The position numbers were made by a program, and so were the translations under genes. From assembly GCA_023251875.1 (NCBI GenBank), contig JAHEXY010000002.1, positions 495,591 through 559,590 of the forward strand: a stretch of 64,000 nt of DNA. The letters run 5' to 3'. Below, piece after piece: positions 15,831 through 24,433 of the stretch. Below the pieces are notes generated by a model. The model did not search any database and was not told where the DNA came from. It saw nothing but the letters and a program-made list of their open reading frames with translations. The stretch is from Bacteroidota bacterium (GTDB lineage: Bacteria; Bacteroidota; Bacteroidia; JAHEXY01). Each line of letters opens with the position of its first letter. Positions within the stretch are counted from its first letter, which is position 1.

Positions 15831-16859
15831 TTGAAGCTATCTTTCTCTCCATACACCCTCCAACTCCGCTATCCATTTGCATTAGCAACCGGAACACGTA
15901 CAACCACACCTGCAATACTTGTACAAATACATCACGAAAATTTAATTGGATATGGAGAAGCCAGTCTTCCTCCCTATTTAGAAGAATCAGCTGAGGAGGC
16001 AATCCTGTTTTTATCGAAACTTAAAATCGAAAAATTTAATCCACTAAATATTGCTGAAATTTTAAAATACGTTGATGAGGTAGAAGTAGGGCACAATGCA
16101 GCAAAAGCATCAATTGATATTGCCCTACACGATTTAGTTGGAAAAATATTAAATAAGCCTTGTTATGAAATGTTAGGGATTGAGCCAATAAATATTCCGT
16201 ATTCTTCATACACCATTAGTATTGATGCTAAGGAAGTAATAAAAGAAAAGCTAGAAAAATTTAATCAGTTTAAAATTTTAAAAATAAAATTAGGCAAGGG
16301 AAACGATAAAGAATTAATTACTACCGTAAAATCTTTTTCCAATAAAATATTTTCTGTTGATGCTAATCAAGGTTGGATTGACAAACACTATGCCTTAGAT
16401 ATGGCATATTGGCTAAAAGAACAAGGCGCATTGTTTATTGAACAACCTTTCTCCAAAAATAATTTTGAAGATACCGCTTGGCTTACTGAAAAAAGTCCAT
16501 TACCTATTATTGCTGATGAATCAATCAAAAGATTAGAAGATGTAAAAAAAGCAAAAGGAGTTTTTCATGGTATTAATATTAAACTCATGAAAAGCACAGG
16601 CATTCACGAAGCTTTAAAAATGATTGCGCTTGCGCGAGAATTAAATTTAAAAATAATGATAGGTTGTATGACAGAAACTTCATGTGCAGTTTCTGCAGCA
16701 GCGCAATTAGCGCCACTTGCCGATTGGTGCGATTTAGATGGTGTTTATCTTATCAATAATGATCCCTTCTCAGGAAACAAAGTAAAAGAAGATGGAGAGA
16801 TTGTTTTAGGAGAATGGCCTGGATTGGGAATAGCCTCTTTCAATTCTATAAGTAATTGA
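15831..16859 (+). CDS. Dipeptide epimerase, enolase superfamily
   Basis: This 342-residue protein has the mandelate racemase/muconate-lactonizing fold. It has a 20s loop (YPFALATGTRTTTPAIL), KIKLG with the catalytic lysine, SVDANQGW for the first metal ligand, IEQPF for the second, ADES for the third, and the second catalytic lysine in GINIKLMKSTG. The KxK/DxN/EQP/DES/KxxK set matches L-Ala-D/L-Glu-type dipeptide epimerases, which recycle or use murein peptides. Substrate specificity cannot be read from sequence. The start is TTG at 15831, which fits the family N-terminus (KLSFSPYTLQLRYPF); no suitable ATG exists. Confidence 0.88.
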   Translation: MKLSFSPYTLQLRYPFALATGTRTTTPAILVQIHHENLIGYGEASLPPYLEESAEEAILFLSKLKIEKFNPLNIAEILKYVDEVEVGHNAAKASIDIALHDLVGKILNKPCYEMLGIEPINIPYSSYTISIDAKEVIKEKLEKFNQFKILKIKLGKGNDKELITTVKSFSNKIFSVDANQGWIDKHYALDMAYWLKEQGALFIEQPFSKNNFEDTAWLTEKSPLPIIADESIKRLEDVKKAKGVFHGINIKLMKSTGIHEALKMIALARELNLKIMIGCMTETSCAVSAAAQLAPLADWCDLDGVYLINNDPFSGNKVKEDGEIVLGEWPGLGIASFNSISN

Positions 16860-16860
16860 C

Positions 16861-16868
16861 TATCTTTG
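16861..16868 (+). promoter_or_regulatory. Putative -7 element (TATCTTTG)
   Basis: This matches the Bacteroidota consensus TAnnTTTG and lies 22 bases before the ATG at 16891, just after the epimerase stop. A clear TTG box at -33 is not evident. Confidence 0.5.
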
Positions 16869-16890
16869 CATAGAAATACTTCAATACCAT

Positions 16891-19065
16891 ATGCAAAACA
16901 AGATCTACTTGTTTTTATTCTTCTTGCTTTCTGGTATCCCAACTTTTGCTACACATATTGTAGGTGGTGAATTGTATTATCATGATTTAGGAAGTGGTCA
17001 ATACCAAATTACGCTCAAATTATATAGAGATTGTTACAATGGCTTGGCTCCATTTGATGATCCGGCATCTTTATTTATTTATAATGCGAGTGGCACTTTG
17101 GTGCAAACAATAGCAATGTATAGTCCTGTTGTTACTTCAATTCCGCTTACTTCTAATGATCCTTGTTTGGTGGCGCCTACCAATATTTGTGTTGAAGAAG
17201 GTGTATACCAAGAAACGGTTAATCTTCCTCCCATTGTTGGAGGATACGATTTAATTTACCAACGCTGTTGCAGAAACAATACGATTATCAATTTGAAAAA
17301 TCCAAATTTAACAGGCGCAACAGATGTGGCGCACATTCCAGGTTCAGAAGTAGTGAACAAAAATTCAAGCCCTAATTTTAATAATTTTCCACCCATATTT
17401 TTATGCATTTATAACGATATTGATTTTGATCATTCTGCAACCGATTTAGATGGAGACTCATTGGTGTATGAATTGTGCGATCCTTATTTAGGTGCAGATT
17501 CTGCTTGCCCAATGCCTGGGCCTAACTCAACATTATGTCCTACACCAACTCTTCCGAATACTTATGTAAATTGGGCGAGTGGCTATTCGGGCTCATATCC
17601 GCTAAATTCATCTCCGGCAATTTCAATTAATTCTAAAACAGGCTTATTAACTGGTAAGCCAACAATGCTAGGCCAGTTTGTAGTAGGAGTTTGTGTTTCT
17701 GAGTATAGAAATGGTGTATTATTAAGTACAACCAAGCGCGATTTTCAGTTTAACATCATTGATTGCGATAATATTTTTGCAACTATTCCCGCACAACAAC
17801 AATTTTGCAATGGCTATACTTATAGTTTTTCAAACACGAATACAAAGGCAGTAAAATATTTTTGGAATTTTGGAGACCCAAAATCTACATCAGATACTGC
17901 CATAACATCAAATCCAACTTATACCTATTCCGATTCGGGCACCTATACGGTTATGCATGTAGCTTGGAATAATCAAGGTTGTGCAGATACTGCTTATACA
18001 ACCGTTTCTATTTATCCAAAATTTGATCCTACCATAAAATCAATAGATGGGCAATGTATCACTGGCAATAATTTTGATTTTTTTGCTGATGGATTATTTG
18101 AAACCTATGCTCAGTTCAATTGGAATTTTGGGTTAGATGCAACCCCTCAAACATCAAGCAATCAAAATCCGCAGAATGTTTCTTATTCAAGTGTAGGCAA
18201 GCATTCTATTTCTTTAACAATTACCGAAAATGGCTGTAGCAAAACAATTGTTGATACTGCTGAAGTATATCCTTTGCCGGTAGCTGATTTTAGCTCCATA
18301 CCTCAAACTGGATGTGAACCTTTTAGCGTTCAATTTACAGATAGTTCCATTAGTGGTACAACGCTTTCTTATTTATGGAATTTTGGTGATGGCTTTACTT
18401 CTACGGAAGCAAATCCGATTCATATTTATACACAGGCTGGCATATACGATGTGTCACTTACAATTAGTTCTACAAATGGATGTATTAATACCAGTACTTT
18501 TTTTCAGAGTAGTTTAATAGCAGTATTAGAATCTCCAATAGCAGGTATTGCTACAGATACACTTGAAAAATCTATTTTTGATCCTTCTTTTGATTTTACC
18601 GATTTATCGAGTGGTGCTACTTCTTGCAGTATTGAAATGGGCGATGGATCAAATGAAAGCGATTGTGGAAATTTTTCGTATCAATTTGCTGATACCGGAA
18701 ATTATCAAATCACACAAATTGTTTACAATGCTATTGGTTGTACAGATACCGCTGTACTAACAATACGTGTAAATCCCGAATACCGATTTTTTATTCCCAA
18801 TACGTTTACACCCAGCGGAGATCATTTAAATGAAACATTTATCCCAATTACAATGGGTGTAAATGTGCAAGATTATTCTTTTGAAATTTTTAATCGTTGG
18901 GGGCAGTTGGTTTTTGAAACGCATGATTCAACATTGGGTTGGAATGGAAGATTAAATAATACAGGAGCCCTTTCTCCTGATGATGTTTACATTTATCGTA
19001 TTCGTTTGGGAAATGTATTTAAGAAAACCTTTCAATTTAACGGTATTGTTACTTTGCTGAAATAA
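16891..19065 (+). CDS. Large secreted PKD-domain protein with T9SS type B (gliding-type) C-terminal domain
   Basis: A signal peptide (IYLFLFFLLSGIPTFA) is followed by an N-terminal domain with HIVGGELYYHDLG, LKLYRDCYN, YQRCCRNN and a LDGDSLVYELCDP segment. PKD-like domains come next, with repeats of YxWNFGDG and TYTVMHVAWN from about 300 to 620. The end is the gliding-motility-associated type B sorting domain (FIPNTFTPSGD, FEIFNRWGQLVFET, GIVTLLK). Such proteins are exported through the Por/Gld T9SS and act at the cell surface or outside, often in adhesion or motility. The N-terminal domain is shared with the protein at 47282-49375. Confidence 0.9.
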   Translation: MQNKIYLFLFFLLSGIPTFATHIVGGELYYHDLGSGQYQITLKLYRDCYNGLAPFDDPASLFIYNASGTLVQTIAMYSPVVTSIPLTSNDPCLVAPTNICVEEGVYQETVNLPPIVGGYDLIYQRCCRNNTIINLKNPNLTGATDVAHIPGSEVVNKNSSPNFNNFPPIFLCIYNDIDFDHSATDLDGDSLVYELCDPYLGADSACPMPGPNSTLCPTPTLPNTYVNWASGYSGSYPLNSSPAISINSKTGLLTGKPTMLGQFVVGVCVSEYRNGVLLSTTKRDFQFNIIDCDNIFATIPAQQQFCNGYTYSFSNTNTKAVKYFWNFGDPKSTSDTAITSNPTYTYSDSGTYTVMHVAWNNQGCADTAYTTVSIYPKFDPTIKSIDGQCITGNNFDFFADGLFETYAQFNWNFGLDATPQTSSNQNPQNVSYSSVGKHSISLTITENGCSKTIVDTAEVYPLPVADFSSIPQTGCEPFSVQFTDSSISGTTLSYLWNFGDGFTSTEANPIHIYTQAGIYDVSLTISSTNGCINTSTFFQSSLIAVLESPIAGIATDTLEKSIFDPSFDFTDLSSGATSCSIEMGDGSNESDCGNFSYQFADTGNYQITQIVYNAIGCTDTAVLTIRVNPEYRFFIPNTFTPSGDHLNETFIPITMGVNVQDYSFEIFNRWGQLVFETHDSTLGWNGRLNNTGALSPDDVYIYRIRLGNVFKKTFQFNGIVTLLK

Positions 19066-19080
19066 TTATTGGCTATTTTA

Positions 19081-19169
19081 TAGGCTTTCTAAAAATTACA
19101 ATTTATGTCCCTCTTTTCGAGAGGGATTAAGGGAGAGGATGCAAAAAATCAATTTTTAGAAAGCCCTTA
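19081..19169. repeat. Hairpin element family A, copy 3
   Basis: Arms AGGCTTTCTAAAAATT and AATTTTTAGAAAGCCC pair. The core is CCCTCTTTTCGAGAGGG plus GGGAGAGGA. It sits between two convergent genes, and its final TTA is the stop codon of the minus-strand lipase gene. Confidence 0.93.
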
Positions 19170-20132
19170 TTTTACAACATGATTCTTTACCATGCTCAAT
19201 TGATATTTTGCCGTAAGATCTTTGGTGTTAAAATGACCATAAGGATAGGATGAAAAATATTTTTCTCCATCTTGTTTTGCAATTTCACAGGTATTACGAC
19301 CATAAACAATACAGCTATATCCAATTACTTCATCTACGCTGCTCCAAATAGAATAAACATAATTACCTTCATAATGTGATGATGAATTTAAATCTTCTAA
19401 AAAATCAGAATAATTGCTTGAGCTATATCCCGGAAAAAAACCGTTGGTTTGATCACAGGTAAGTGTGTTAGAAAATTCGCAACTCACCAAACCATAATTG
19501 GCACCTGCAATACCAACAAAAGTATCGATGTATTTTGTTAGGGCGCTGCCTAAAGAATAATTGCCTCCTGCATTTTGATCATAAGCATTACCACCTTTAA
19601 TGGCTTTTCTGCAAAGCGTAACGCCCATTGAATGGCATACAATATCAACTTTGCTTGCACCCGTGTATTCCAATACAGCTTTAATAAACATTCTTATTCG
19701 GGTAAGGTATTCTCTTGAATGGTATTGATTGGCTGCTTGTGCTGCATCAGCAGGTCCCCAGGTAATGGCATACAATTCTGATTCTTTATATCCGTTAGCC
19801 AGAAAATATTTGATGGAACTCGTCCAACCGGTTTGGCCTGTTACAGTACCTAATGCTTTATCAGAATTGCCATGAATAAAAATTACAGGTTCATTTACGA
19901 GGATATCATTATCATTTTGTTTACCGCCAAAGCTTCCTCCATTTAAACTGTATTGAGCAAAATCATAAGCTGCATATCCATGATCATTTAACCATTGGTT
20001 AAAATTTGAAGTAATGCCCGATTGTATGCTTATTTTTTCTGTGCTACTATTTTGAGAAGGAAAAATATCTTCGAGTTTTTGACAGGAAGAAATTGTGAGA
20101 AATACTGCAAGGGTTATAAGTATATTCTTCAT
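19167..20132 (-). CDS. Lipase/esterase-like alpha/beta hydrolase lipoprotein
   Basis: A lipoprotein signal with lipobox ISSC near residue 17 precedes an alpha/beta hydrolase domain. It has an oxyanion-type segment VIFIHGNSDKALG, nucleophile elbow IVCHSMGVTL, and a late Asp/His pair in SVDEVIGY and YPYGHFNTKD. The layout resembles secreted triacylglycerol lipases or PGAP1-like esterases. The protein is likely held at the membrane by the lipid anchor. The substrate cannot be assigned. It lies 3 bases after the DUF3667 gene and probably shares its transcript. The stop codon lies in a hairpin element. Confidence 0.83.
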   Translation of the reverse strand: MKNILITLAVFLTISSCQKLEDIFPSQNSSTEKISIQSGITSNFNQWLNDHGYAAYDFAQYSLNGGSFGGKQNDNDILVNEPVIFIHGNSDKALGTVTGQTGWTSSIKYFLANGYKESELYAITWGPADAAQAANQYHSREYLTRIRMFIKAVLEYTGASKVDIVCHSMGVTLCRKAIKGGNAYDQNAGGNYSLGSALTKYIDTFVGIAGANYGLVSCEFSNTLTCDQTNGFFPGYSSSNYSDFLEDLNSSSHYEGNYVYSIWSSVDEVIGYSCIVYGRNTCEIAKQDGEKYFSSYPYGHFNTKDLTAKYQLSMVKNHVVK

Positions 20133-20135
20133 AAT

Positions 20136-21071
20136 TTAAAATATAGCATATAATAAAGACAAGATTAAAAAGAAGGCCACAGTAATGCTATAGATAACAC
20201 CAATAAAAAATGTTTTAATAAGGGAATAAAACCACGAAAGATCATAAACATTTTTTAATGCGAACCACAGGTAAAGTAAAATTCCAATAATTTCTATTGT
20301 GTTAATAGGAAATGAACTTGGGAGAATGAGTTTGAAAATAGCTGCTAAAAGCATTATTACAAATACCAAACTATGAAAATGAAGAGAGAAATTGAGATGC
20401 CTTACGTAAAACAATTTTTTTCTATAGTTAAATAATAAAAGATATAAAGCAAAAACCGGCATTAACAAAAACATGATGATTGAAATCCCTTTGTAAATTC
20501 GATGAAAAAACTCTCCAAATGTTATTGATTTTTTTATACCGGTTTCAATCATGTGGATATATATTTTTCTAAAAAACCAATTGGGCTCATGACCTCCAAC
20601 CATAATCAATGAATCTATTCTTTTATCACTTATTTCCATTTTTGCTATTTTATCATAGTCTGCATCATTAACGCCCTTAAGGCTATACCTAATTGGAGCA
20701 TCTTCATTTTCAATTTTCTTCCCATTTACATTAAGCCCAACATAATTTTTAGGTAGTAATGCAATTACTCCAAAAAACAAAACACTAATAAAAATATAAA
20801 GCCTGATAGGGGGCACATATTTAGCTCTTATATTATTATTAAATTCTTTTGTAAGCTGACCAGGTTTTAAAAGTAATAATTTAAAAGTTTGTAAAATTTT
20901 AGTGTCAAAATGTAAAGTACTTTCTAAAAATTCAATAATGTAATGTTTGAGTGGTAAATTATGCGAATGATTATCCTGTCCGCAATTGGGGCAAAAATTT
21001 TCAATTTCCTTAAATGTATAATCACAATTAGGGCAATGGGTGTTTTTTATTTTTTGTTTTCTGCGGCTCAT
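20136..21071 (-). CDS. DUF3667 family membrane protein with N-terminal zinc ribbon
   Basis: Two CxxC pairs (HCPNCDYTF and FCPNCGQDNH, residues 13-34) form a small zinc ribbon. The conserved DUF3667 region follows (LPLKHYIIEFLE, DTKILQTFKLLLLKPGQLTKEF, RAKYVPPIRLYIFISVLFF), and then four or five membrane helices to the C-terminus. It is an inner-membrane protein of unknown role and is widespread in Bacteroidota. It is adjacent to the lipase-like gene in the same direction. The start ATG is the one giving MSRRKQKIKN, directly before the ribbon. Confidence 0.88.
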   Translation of the reverse strand: MSRRKQKIKNTHCPNCDYTFKEIENFCPNCGQDNHSHNLPLKHYIIEFLESTLHFDTKILQTFKLLLLKPGQLTKEFNNNIRAKYVPPIRLYIFISVLFFGVIALLPKNYVGLNVNGKKIENEDAPIRYSLKGVNDADYDKIAKMEISDKRIDSLIMVGGHEPNWFFRKIYIHMIETGIKKSITFGEFFHRIYKGISIIMFLLMPVFALYLLLFNYRKKLFYVRHLNFSLHFHSLVFVIMLLAAIFKLILPSSFPINTIEIIGILLYLWFALKNVYDLSWFYSLIKTFFIGVIYSITVAFFLILSLLYAIF

Positions 21072-21097
21072 TTTTGTAAAGAGAAAATCTATTTGGC

Positions 21098-21296
21098 TTA
21101 ATATTTCATCTTTTTAGGGTTTTTTCGGTTATCCCAAAATGAAATCAATTCTATTTCTTTTTTGATGGGTTTAACTCTGTATATTAAAGTTGTTTGACGT
21201 GTAATAACTGTTCTGTGAACATTCTTTTTCTAAATAATTAATAATATTATCAAAGGTTGTAATAGACTGAGGTGTCCACCCTATTTTGTAAGCCAT
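21098..21296 (-). pseudogene. Degraded RelE/ParE-family toxin
   Basis: Reading the minus strand from 21296 gives MAYKIGWTPQSITTFDNII and about seven more toxin-like residues before the frame goes wrong. In another frame the sequence resumes as RQTTLIYRVKPIKKEIELIS and ends FWDNRKNPKKMKY, the typical C-terminus of Bacteroidota ParE/RelE toxins. About 40 internal codons are missing and the two halves are out of frame. The start overlaps the antitoxin stop by 16 bases, the normal order for such a pair. The toxin is dead as written. Confidence 0.8.
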
Positions 21297-21514
21297 TTTT
21301 TATATTTTTTCATTACTTGTTCATGTGGAACCAATTCTCCTTTATCAGCTTGGGCAAGGCCTTTTTCTATAGATTTTTTTTCCGCATCACTAATTTCATC
21401 CCACCAATCACTTTTTAAATCTCCCTCTAATAAAAGATAAACCATGTGCAACACATGCGCATCTGCCGATTCTACCAGCTTTTTTATTTTAGTTTTTTTT
21501 TCGTTTAATGTCAT
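21281..21514 (-). CDS. Orphaned antitoxin-like protein
   Basis: This 77-residue, highly charged protein has a C-terminal helix pattern (WWDEISDAEKKSIEKGLAQADKG, then VMKKYKKWLTK) typical of antitoxins paired with RelE/ParE toxins. It reads intact, while the toxin overlapping its 3' end has lost its middle part. The remaining protein may still repress its own promoter or neutralise related toxins elsewhere; that is inference. It is separated from the upstream DUF4292 gene by a hairpin element. Confidence 0.75.
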   Translation of the reverse strand: MTLNEKKTKIKKLVESADAHVLHMVYLLLEGDLKSDWWDEISDAEKKSIEKGLAQADKGELVPHEQVMKKYKKWLTK

Positions 21515-21588
21515 ACTTCAATTTTTTTGTGATTTACTAATATACAAATACTAACAATAATTTATTGCGACTAATATTATTAAATATA

Positions 21589-21672
21589 GGCTTTCCCAAA
21601 ATTAATTTTTTTGCTTCCTCTCCCTTAATCCCTCTCTTCGAGAGGGACACAAATTGTGATTTTTGGAAAGCC
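21589..21672. repeat. Hairpin element family A, copy 4 (inverted)
   Basis: Arms GGCTTTCCCAAAATT and ATTTTTGGAAAGCC pair around the inverted core (CCTCTCCCTTAATCCCTC, GAGAGGGAC). It ends one base before the stop codon of the DUF4292 gene. Confidence 0.93.
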
Positions 21673-21673
21673 A

Positions 21674-22648
21674 TTACTTCATCGACTTATAGCTAGCCGG
21701 TATTTTAAACGGAAATTCTAATGCTTTATCTGTTTCCATTCTATCAAAACTAAGAGATATTAATATGTCTTCTTTTGCTTTTGATTCTACGTTCTCAAAA
21801 TATTTTATTGTCATGCTTAATGGCAATAAAGACTCTGTATTGGTTTTTGTATCGGAATACAAATATTCAACCAATAGGCTTTTTCCCATTTCATAAAAAT
21901 ACAAGGATGCAATACGGCAATTTTCGTTCAAAAAATTAATATTCAAACTGGGTGGGTCATTCTCAGGTTTTGTTGATTGATCTCGGCCGGGAAAATAAAT
22001 AGAGAGTTTATTTTTCTCATTCTTATTTTTAGTTACAAAAGAATAAGGAATGCGATCAAACCATGAGGTAGAATCTTTATAGGTTGTTAAAATGAATGTA
22101 GAATCTGTTTGGTTGGTTTCTTTTATTTGATTTTTAATAGAGTCATTTAAGTAATAGGCGAGATTGGTAGTTAATACAGCTTGCGCTAGATAGAAATTTA
22201 TTCTGGCATGAAATATATTTTCTATTTCAGCATAAGTGCCTACATAAAAAGTATTGTGGAGCCTATCCATAAATTTTATACTATCAGGAGAGAGTAATAC
22301 ACGAGCTCCTTCAATAGCAGATATACCTGCTGAAATCCAAATTAAACTATCTTTTCGTATTCTAAAATGGGTAGTAAAAGAATTGCTTTCTCCATTAACA
22401 GAAGCAGCAGTAGAAGCCTTAGCCGAAAGCCATTGAAATTGCGGATAATGATCTACCGTATTTTTTACTGTAGTTAAAATACTATCTGAAGCTTCAGATG
22501 GTTTACAACTAACATTATTTTGGTTTTGGATGCTTTTAGTATACCTAAAGATAGAACAGGATGAAAGTAATAATAAAAGGAAGAGTAAATAAAAGCGACT
22601 TAAAAGTACTCCTCCCCTTTGGGGAGGTTGGGAGGGGTAATTATTCAT
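21674..22648 (-). CDS. DUF4292 family lipoprotein
   Basis: After a lipoprotein signal (LLFLLLLLSSC) the protein continues with the DUF4292 pattern: QFQWLSAKASTAASV, TTHFRIRKDSLIWISAG, GARVLLSPDSIKFMDR. It folds like LolA/LolB-type half barrels in related families and is probably periplasmic or outer-membrane facing. I start at the ATG at 22648, which overlaps the TPR gene stop by 8 bases; a longer frame begins at 22678. Codons about 4-16 (NYPSQPPQRGGVL) are the translation of a GC-rich hairpin repeat lying between start and signal peptide. The TPR gene upstream is the usual neighbour. Confidence 0.83.
   Translation of the reverse strand: MNNYPSQPPQRGGVLLSRFYLLFLLLLLSSCSIFRYTKSIQNQNNVSCKPSEASDSILTTVKNTVDHYPQFQWLSAKASTAASVNGESNSFTTHFRIRKDSLIWISAGISAIEGARVLLSPDSIKFMDRLHNTFYVGTYAEIENIFHARINFYLAQAVLTTNLAYYLNDSIKNQIKETNQTDSTFILTTYKDSTSWFDRIPYSFVTKNKNEKNKLSIYFPGRDQSTKPENDPPSLNINFLNENCRIASLYFYEMGKSLLVEYLYSDTKTNTESLLPLSMTIKYFENVESKAKEDILISLSFDRMETDKALEFPFKIPASYKSMK
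22604..22640. repeat. GC-rich hairpin repeat (core family), copy 3, inside a coding region
   Basis: CTCCTCCCCTTTGGGGAGG forms a hairpin and is followed by the third arm GGGAGGGG. It lies within the first 16 codons of the DUF4292 gene and abuts the stop of the TPR gene. Confidence 0.85.
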
Positions 22649-24401
22649 ACAATTTTTGCTCAGCAATTTTCTTATCAAGTAAAGGAGAACCCTCTCCGGT
22701 TTCTTTAGCTTTTTTCCATAATTCTAAAGCTTTTGGAGCTTCGCCTAAGCGGTAGTTGATATCACCTAAATGTTCAATAATAGTTCCACTTTTACTACCT
22801 CCATTATCAAATGCTTTTTCAATCCAAACTTTTGCATTCGCATAATCTCCCTTTTTGTAAAAAATCCATCCATAGGTGTCAAGAAAAGAAGAATTATTTT
22901 TTTCTATATCATTTGATTTTTTCGACATCTCCAATGCTTTATCCAAATTAACGCCACGCTCTGATAGATAATAACTATAATTATTCAACACATAAGCATT
23001 TTGTGGGTCTAGGCTTAGTGTTTTGTTATAATACATATCAGATAGAGAATCTTTCTTTAGTTCATGATACGAATCTCCTAGGTAAGAATAAAATTGAGCA
23101 GAAAGTAAACTATCATCAGCAATTATTTCAACCCCATTTTTCAACACAGTAACCGCTTCGTCATATTTTTTTCTTTGCATACATGCAACGCCATTAAAAA
23201 TGTATACTGTGGGTTGAGTAGGAAAAAGATCCAAAGCTCGTTTGGTTTCTACATATAAAGAATCAAAATTTGTAAGTTGCGATTCGAGAATAAACAATTG
23301 ATTCCAGATAATGAATTTACTTTTATCCAATGCAATTACTTTTTTGTAAGCATCGCGGGCTTCTTTTAATTTGTTATCACGAAATAAAAAATCTGCTTGA
23401 ATAGAAAAAGCTTTAGGTTCATCCGGATGAACAACTACTAATGTGTCAACCAATTGAAATGCTTGTCCTTTTAGTTCCTCAAATTTTTCTGTTATGGCAT
23501 AATAAGAAAGAAGAATTTTAATTTTTGTATCAATATCCATCAAAGGATTAGAAAATGCTTTTAAAATTTCGGCAAAAGATTTTTCTTTGTTTCCGGTATT
23601 CCGGTAATATTCTGCAAGTGCTAAATGAATTTCAGGATTATTGGGTTCCATTTCTAAAATCTTATTGTAGGCTTCCATGGCTTTATCATTCATATCATTT
23701 GCCATATATAATTCACCGAGCATACCATAATATTTTGTTTCTCGCGGATTTTGGTGAATTAATTTTTGGATTTCTTCTACAGCCTTTTCAATATTTCCGG
23801 TTTTAATATAAATGCGTTCTTTTTGTAAACACAAATCTTCTGATACCCCTGTTTTAAATTCAATAAGGTCAAATGTTTTTATGGCATCTTCTAAATCGCC
23901 TGCCGACATTTGTGTTGAGGCCAATTGATAATAAAATTCAATATAGTGTGGATAATCATTTACCAGTTGTTGGTATACTTGAATGGCATCTTTATAGTCG
24001 CTTGTTTTTTGGTATAAGCTTGCTAGTTGTAATTGGTACCATTTGTTTTTAGGTTCAAGCTTGGCTGCTTTTTTTGATAAAAATAAAGCGTCTTTGGTAT
24101 TTCCGGTAACGTCATAAATATCGGCTAGTTCATACATTACGGCATCGCTGCTCGGATCTATTTTTAAACATTGAAATAATAAGTCTGCTGCATTTTTATA
24201 ATTACCCAGCATCTTTTCTTTTTCGGCATTGTGGTAATAAAAAACGAAATCGAGTTGATCTTGTTCTGTTAATTCTTTTTTAGAAAGTTTATCATCTGAA
24301 TCACTTAATGCAGTTTTTTTTACTGAACTACACGAGCTAAAAAAGATAACGAAGGCAAGCAAAAAAAGTACTACAAAATTTCGTTTGATTAACATTTGCA
24401 T
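22641..24401 (-). CDS. TPR-repeat lipoprotein
   Basis: This 586-residue protein has a lipoprotein signal (FLLAFVIFFSSC) and more than ten tetratricopeptide repeats, visible as recurring patterns such as YQLQLASLYQKTSDYKDAI, MLGELYMANDMNDKAMEAY and LNNYSYYLSERGVNLDKAL. TPR solenoids bind partner proteins; in Bacteroidota this gene is commonly followed by DUF4292, as here, suggesting a shared envelope role. The 3' end overlaps the next gene. The upstream nucleotidyltransferase gene is 32 bases away in the same direction. Confidence 0.88.
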   Translation of the reverse strand: MQMLIKRNFVVLFLLAFVIFFSSCSSVKKTALSDSDDKLSKKELTEQDQLDFVFYYHNAEKEKMLGNYKNAADLLFQCLKIDPSSDAVMYELADIYDVTGNTKDALFLSKKAAKLEPKNKWYQLQLASLYQKTSDYKDAIQVYQQLVNDYPHYIEFYYQLASTQMSAGDLEDAIKTFDLIEFKTGVSEDLCLQKERIYIKTGNIEKAVEEIQKLIHQNPRETKYYGMLGELYMANDMNDKAMEAYNKILEMEPNNPEIHLALAEYYRNTGNKEKSFAEILKAFSNPLMDIDTKIKILLSYYAITEKFEELKGQAFQLVDTLVVVHPDEPKAFSIQADFLFRDNKLKEARDAYKKVIALDKSKFIIWNQLFILESQLTNFDSLYVETKRALDLFPTQPTVYIFNGVACMQRKKYDEAVTVLKNGVEIIADDSLLSAQFYSYLGDSYHELKKDSLSDMYYNKTLSLDPQNAYVLNNYSYYLSERGVNLDKALEMSKKSNDIEKNNSSFLDTYGWIFYKKGDYANAKVWIEKAFDNGGSKSGTIIEHLGDINYRLGEAPKALELWKKAKETGEGSPLLDKKIAEQKLYE

Positions 24402-24433
24402 TGGGTTTATGCTGATAATATAGGTAAAATAAT

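Noticed and set aside
19081-21672. Two family A copies (19081 and 21589) as ends of a composite transposon carrying lipase and DUF3667 genes
   Set aside because: No transposase lies between them, the copies have different arms, and similar copies occur in many other gaps without pairing.
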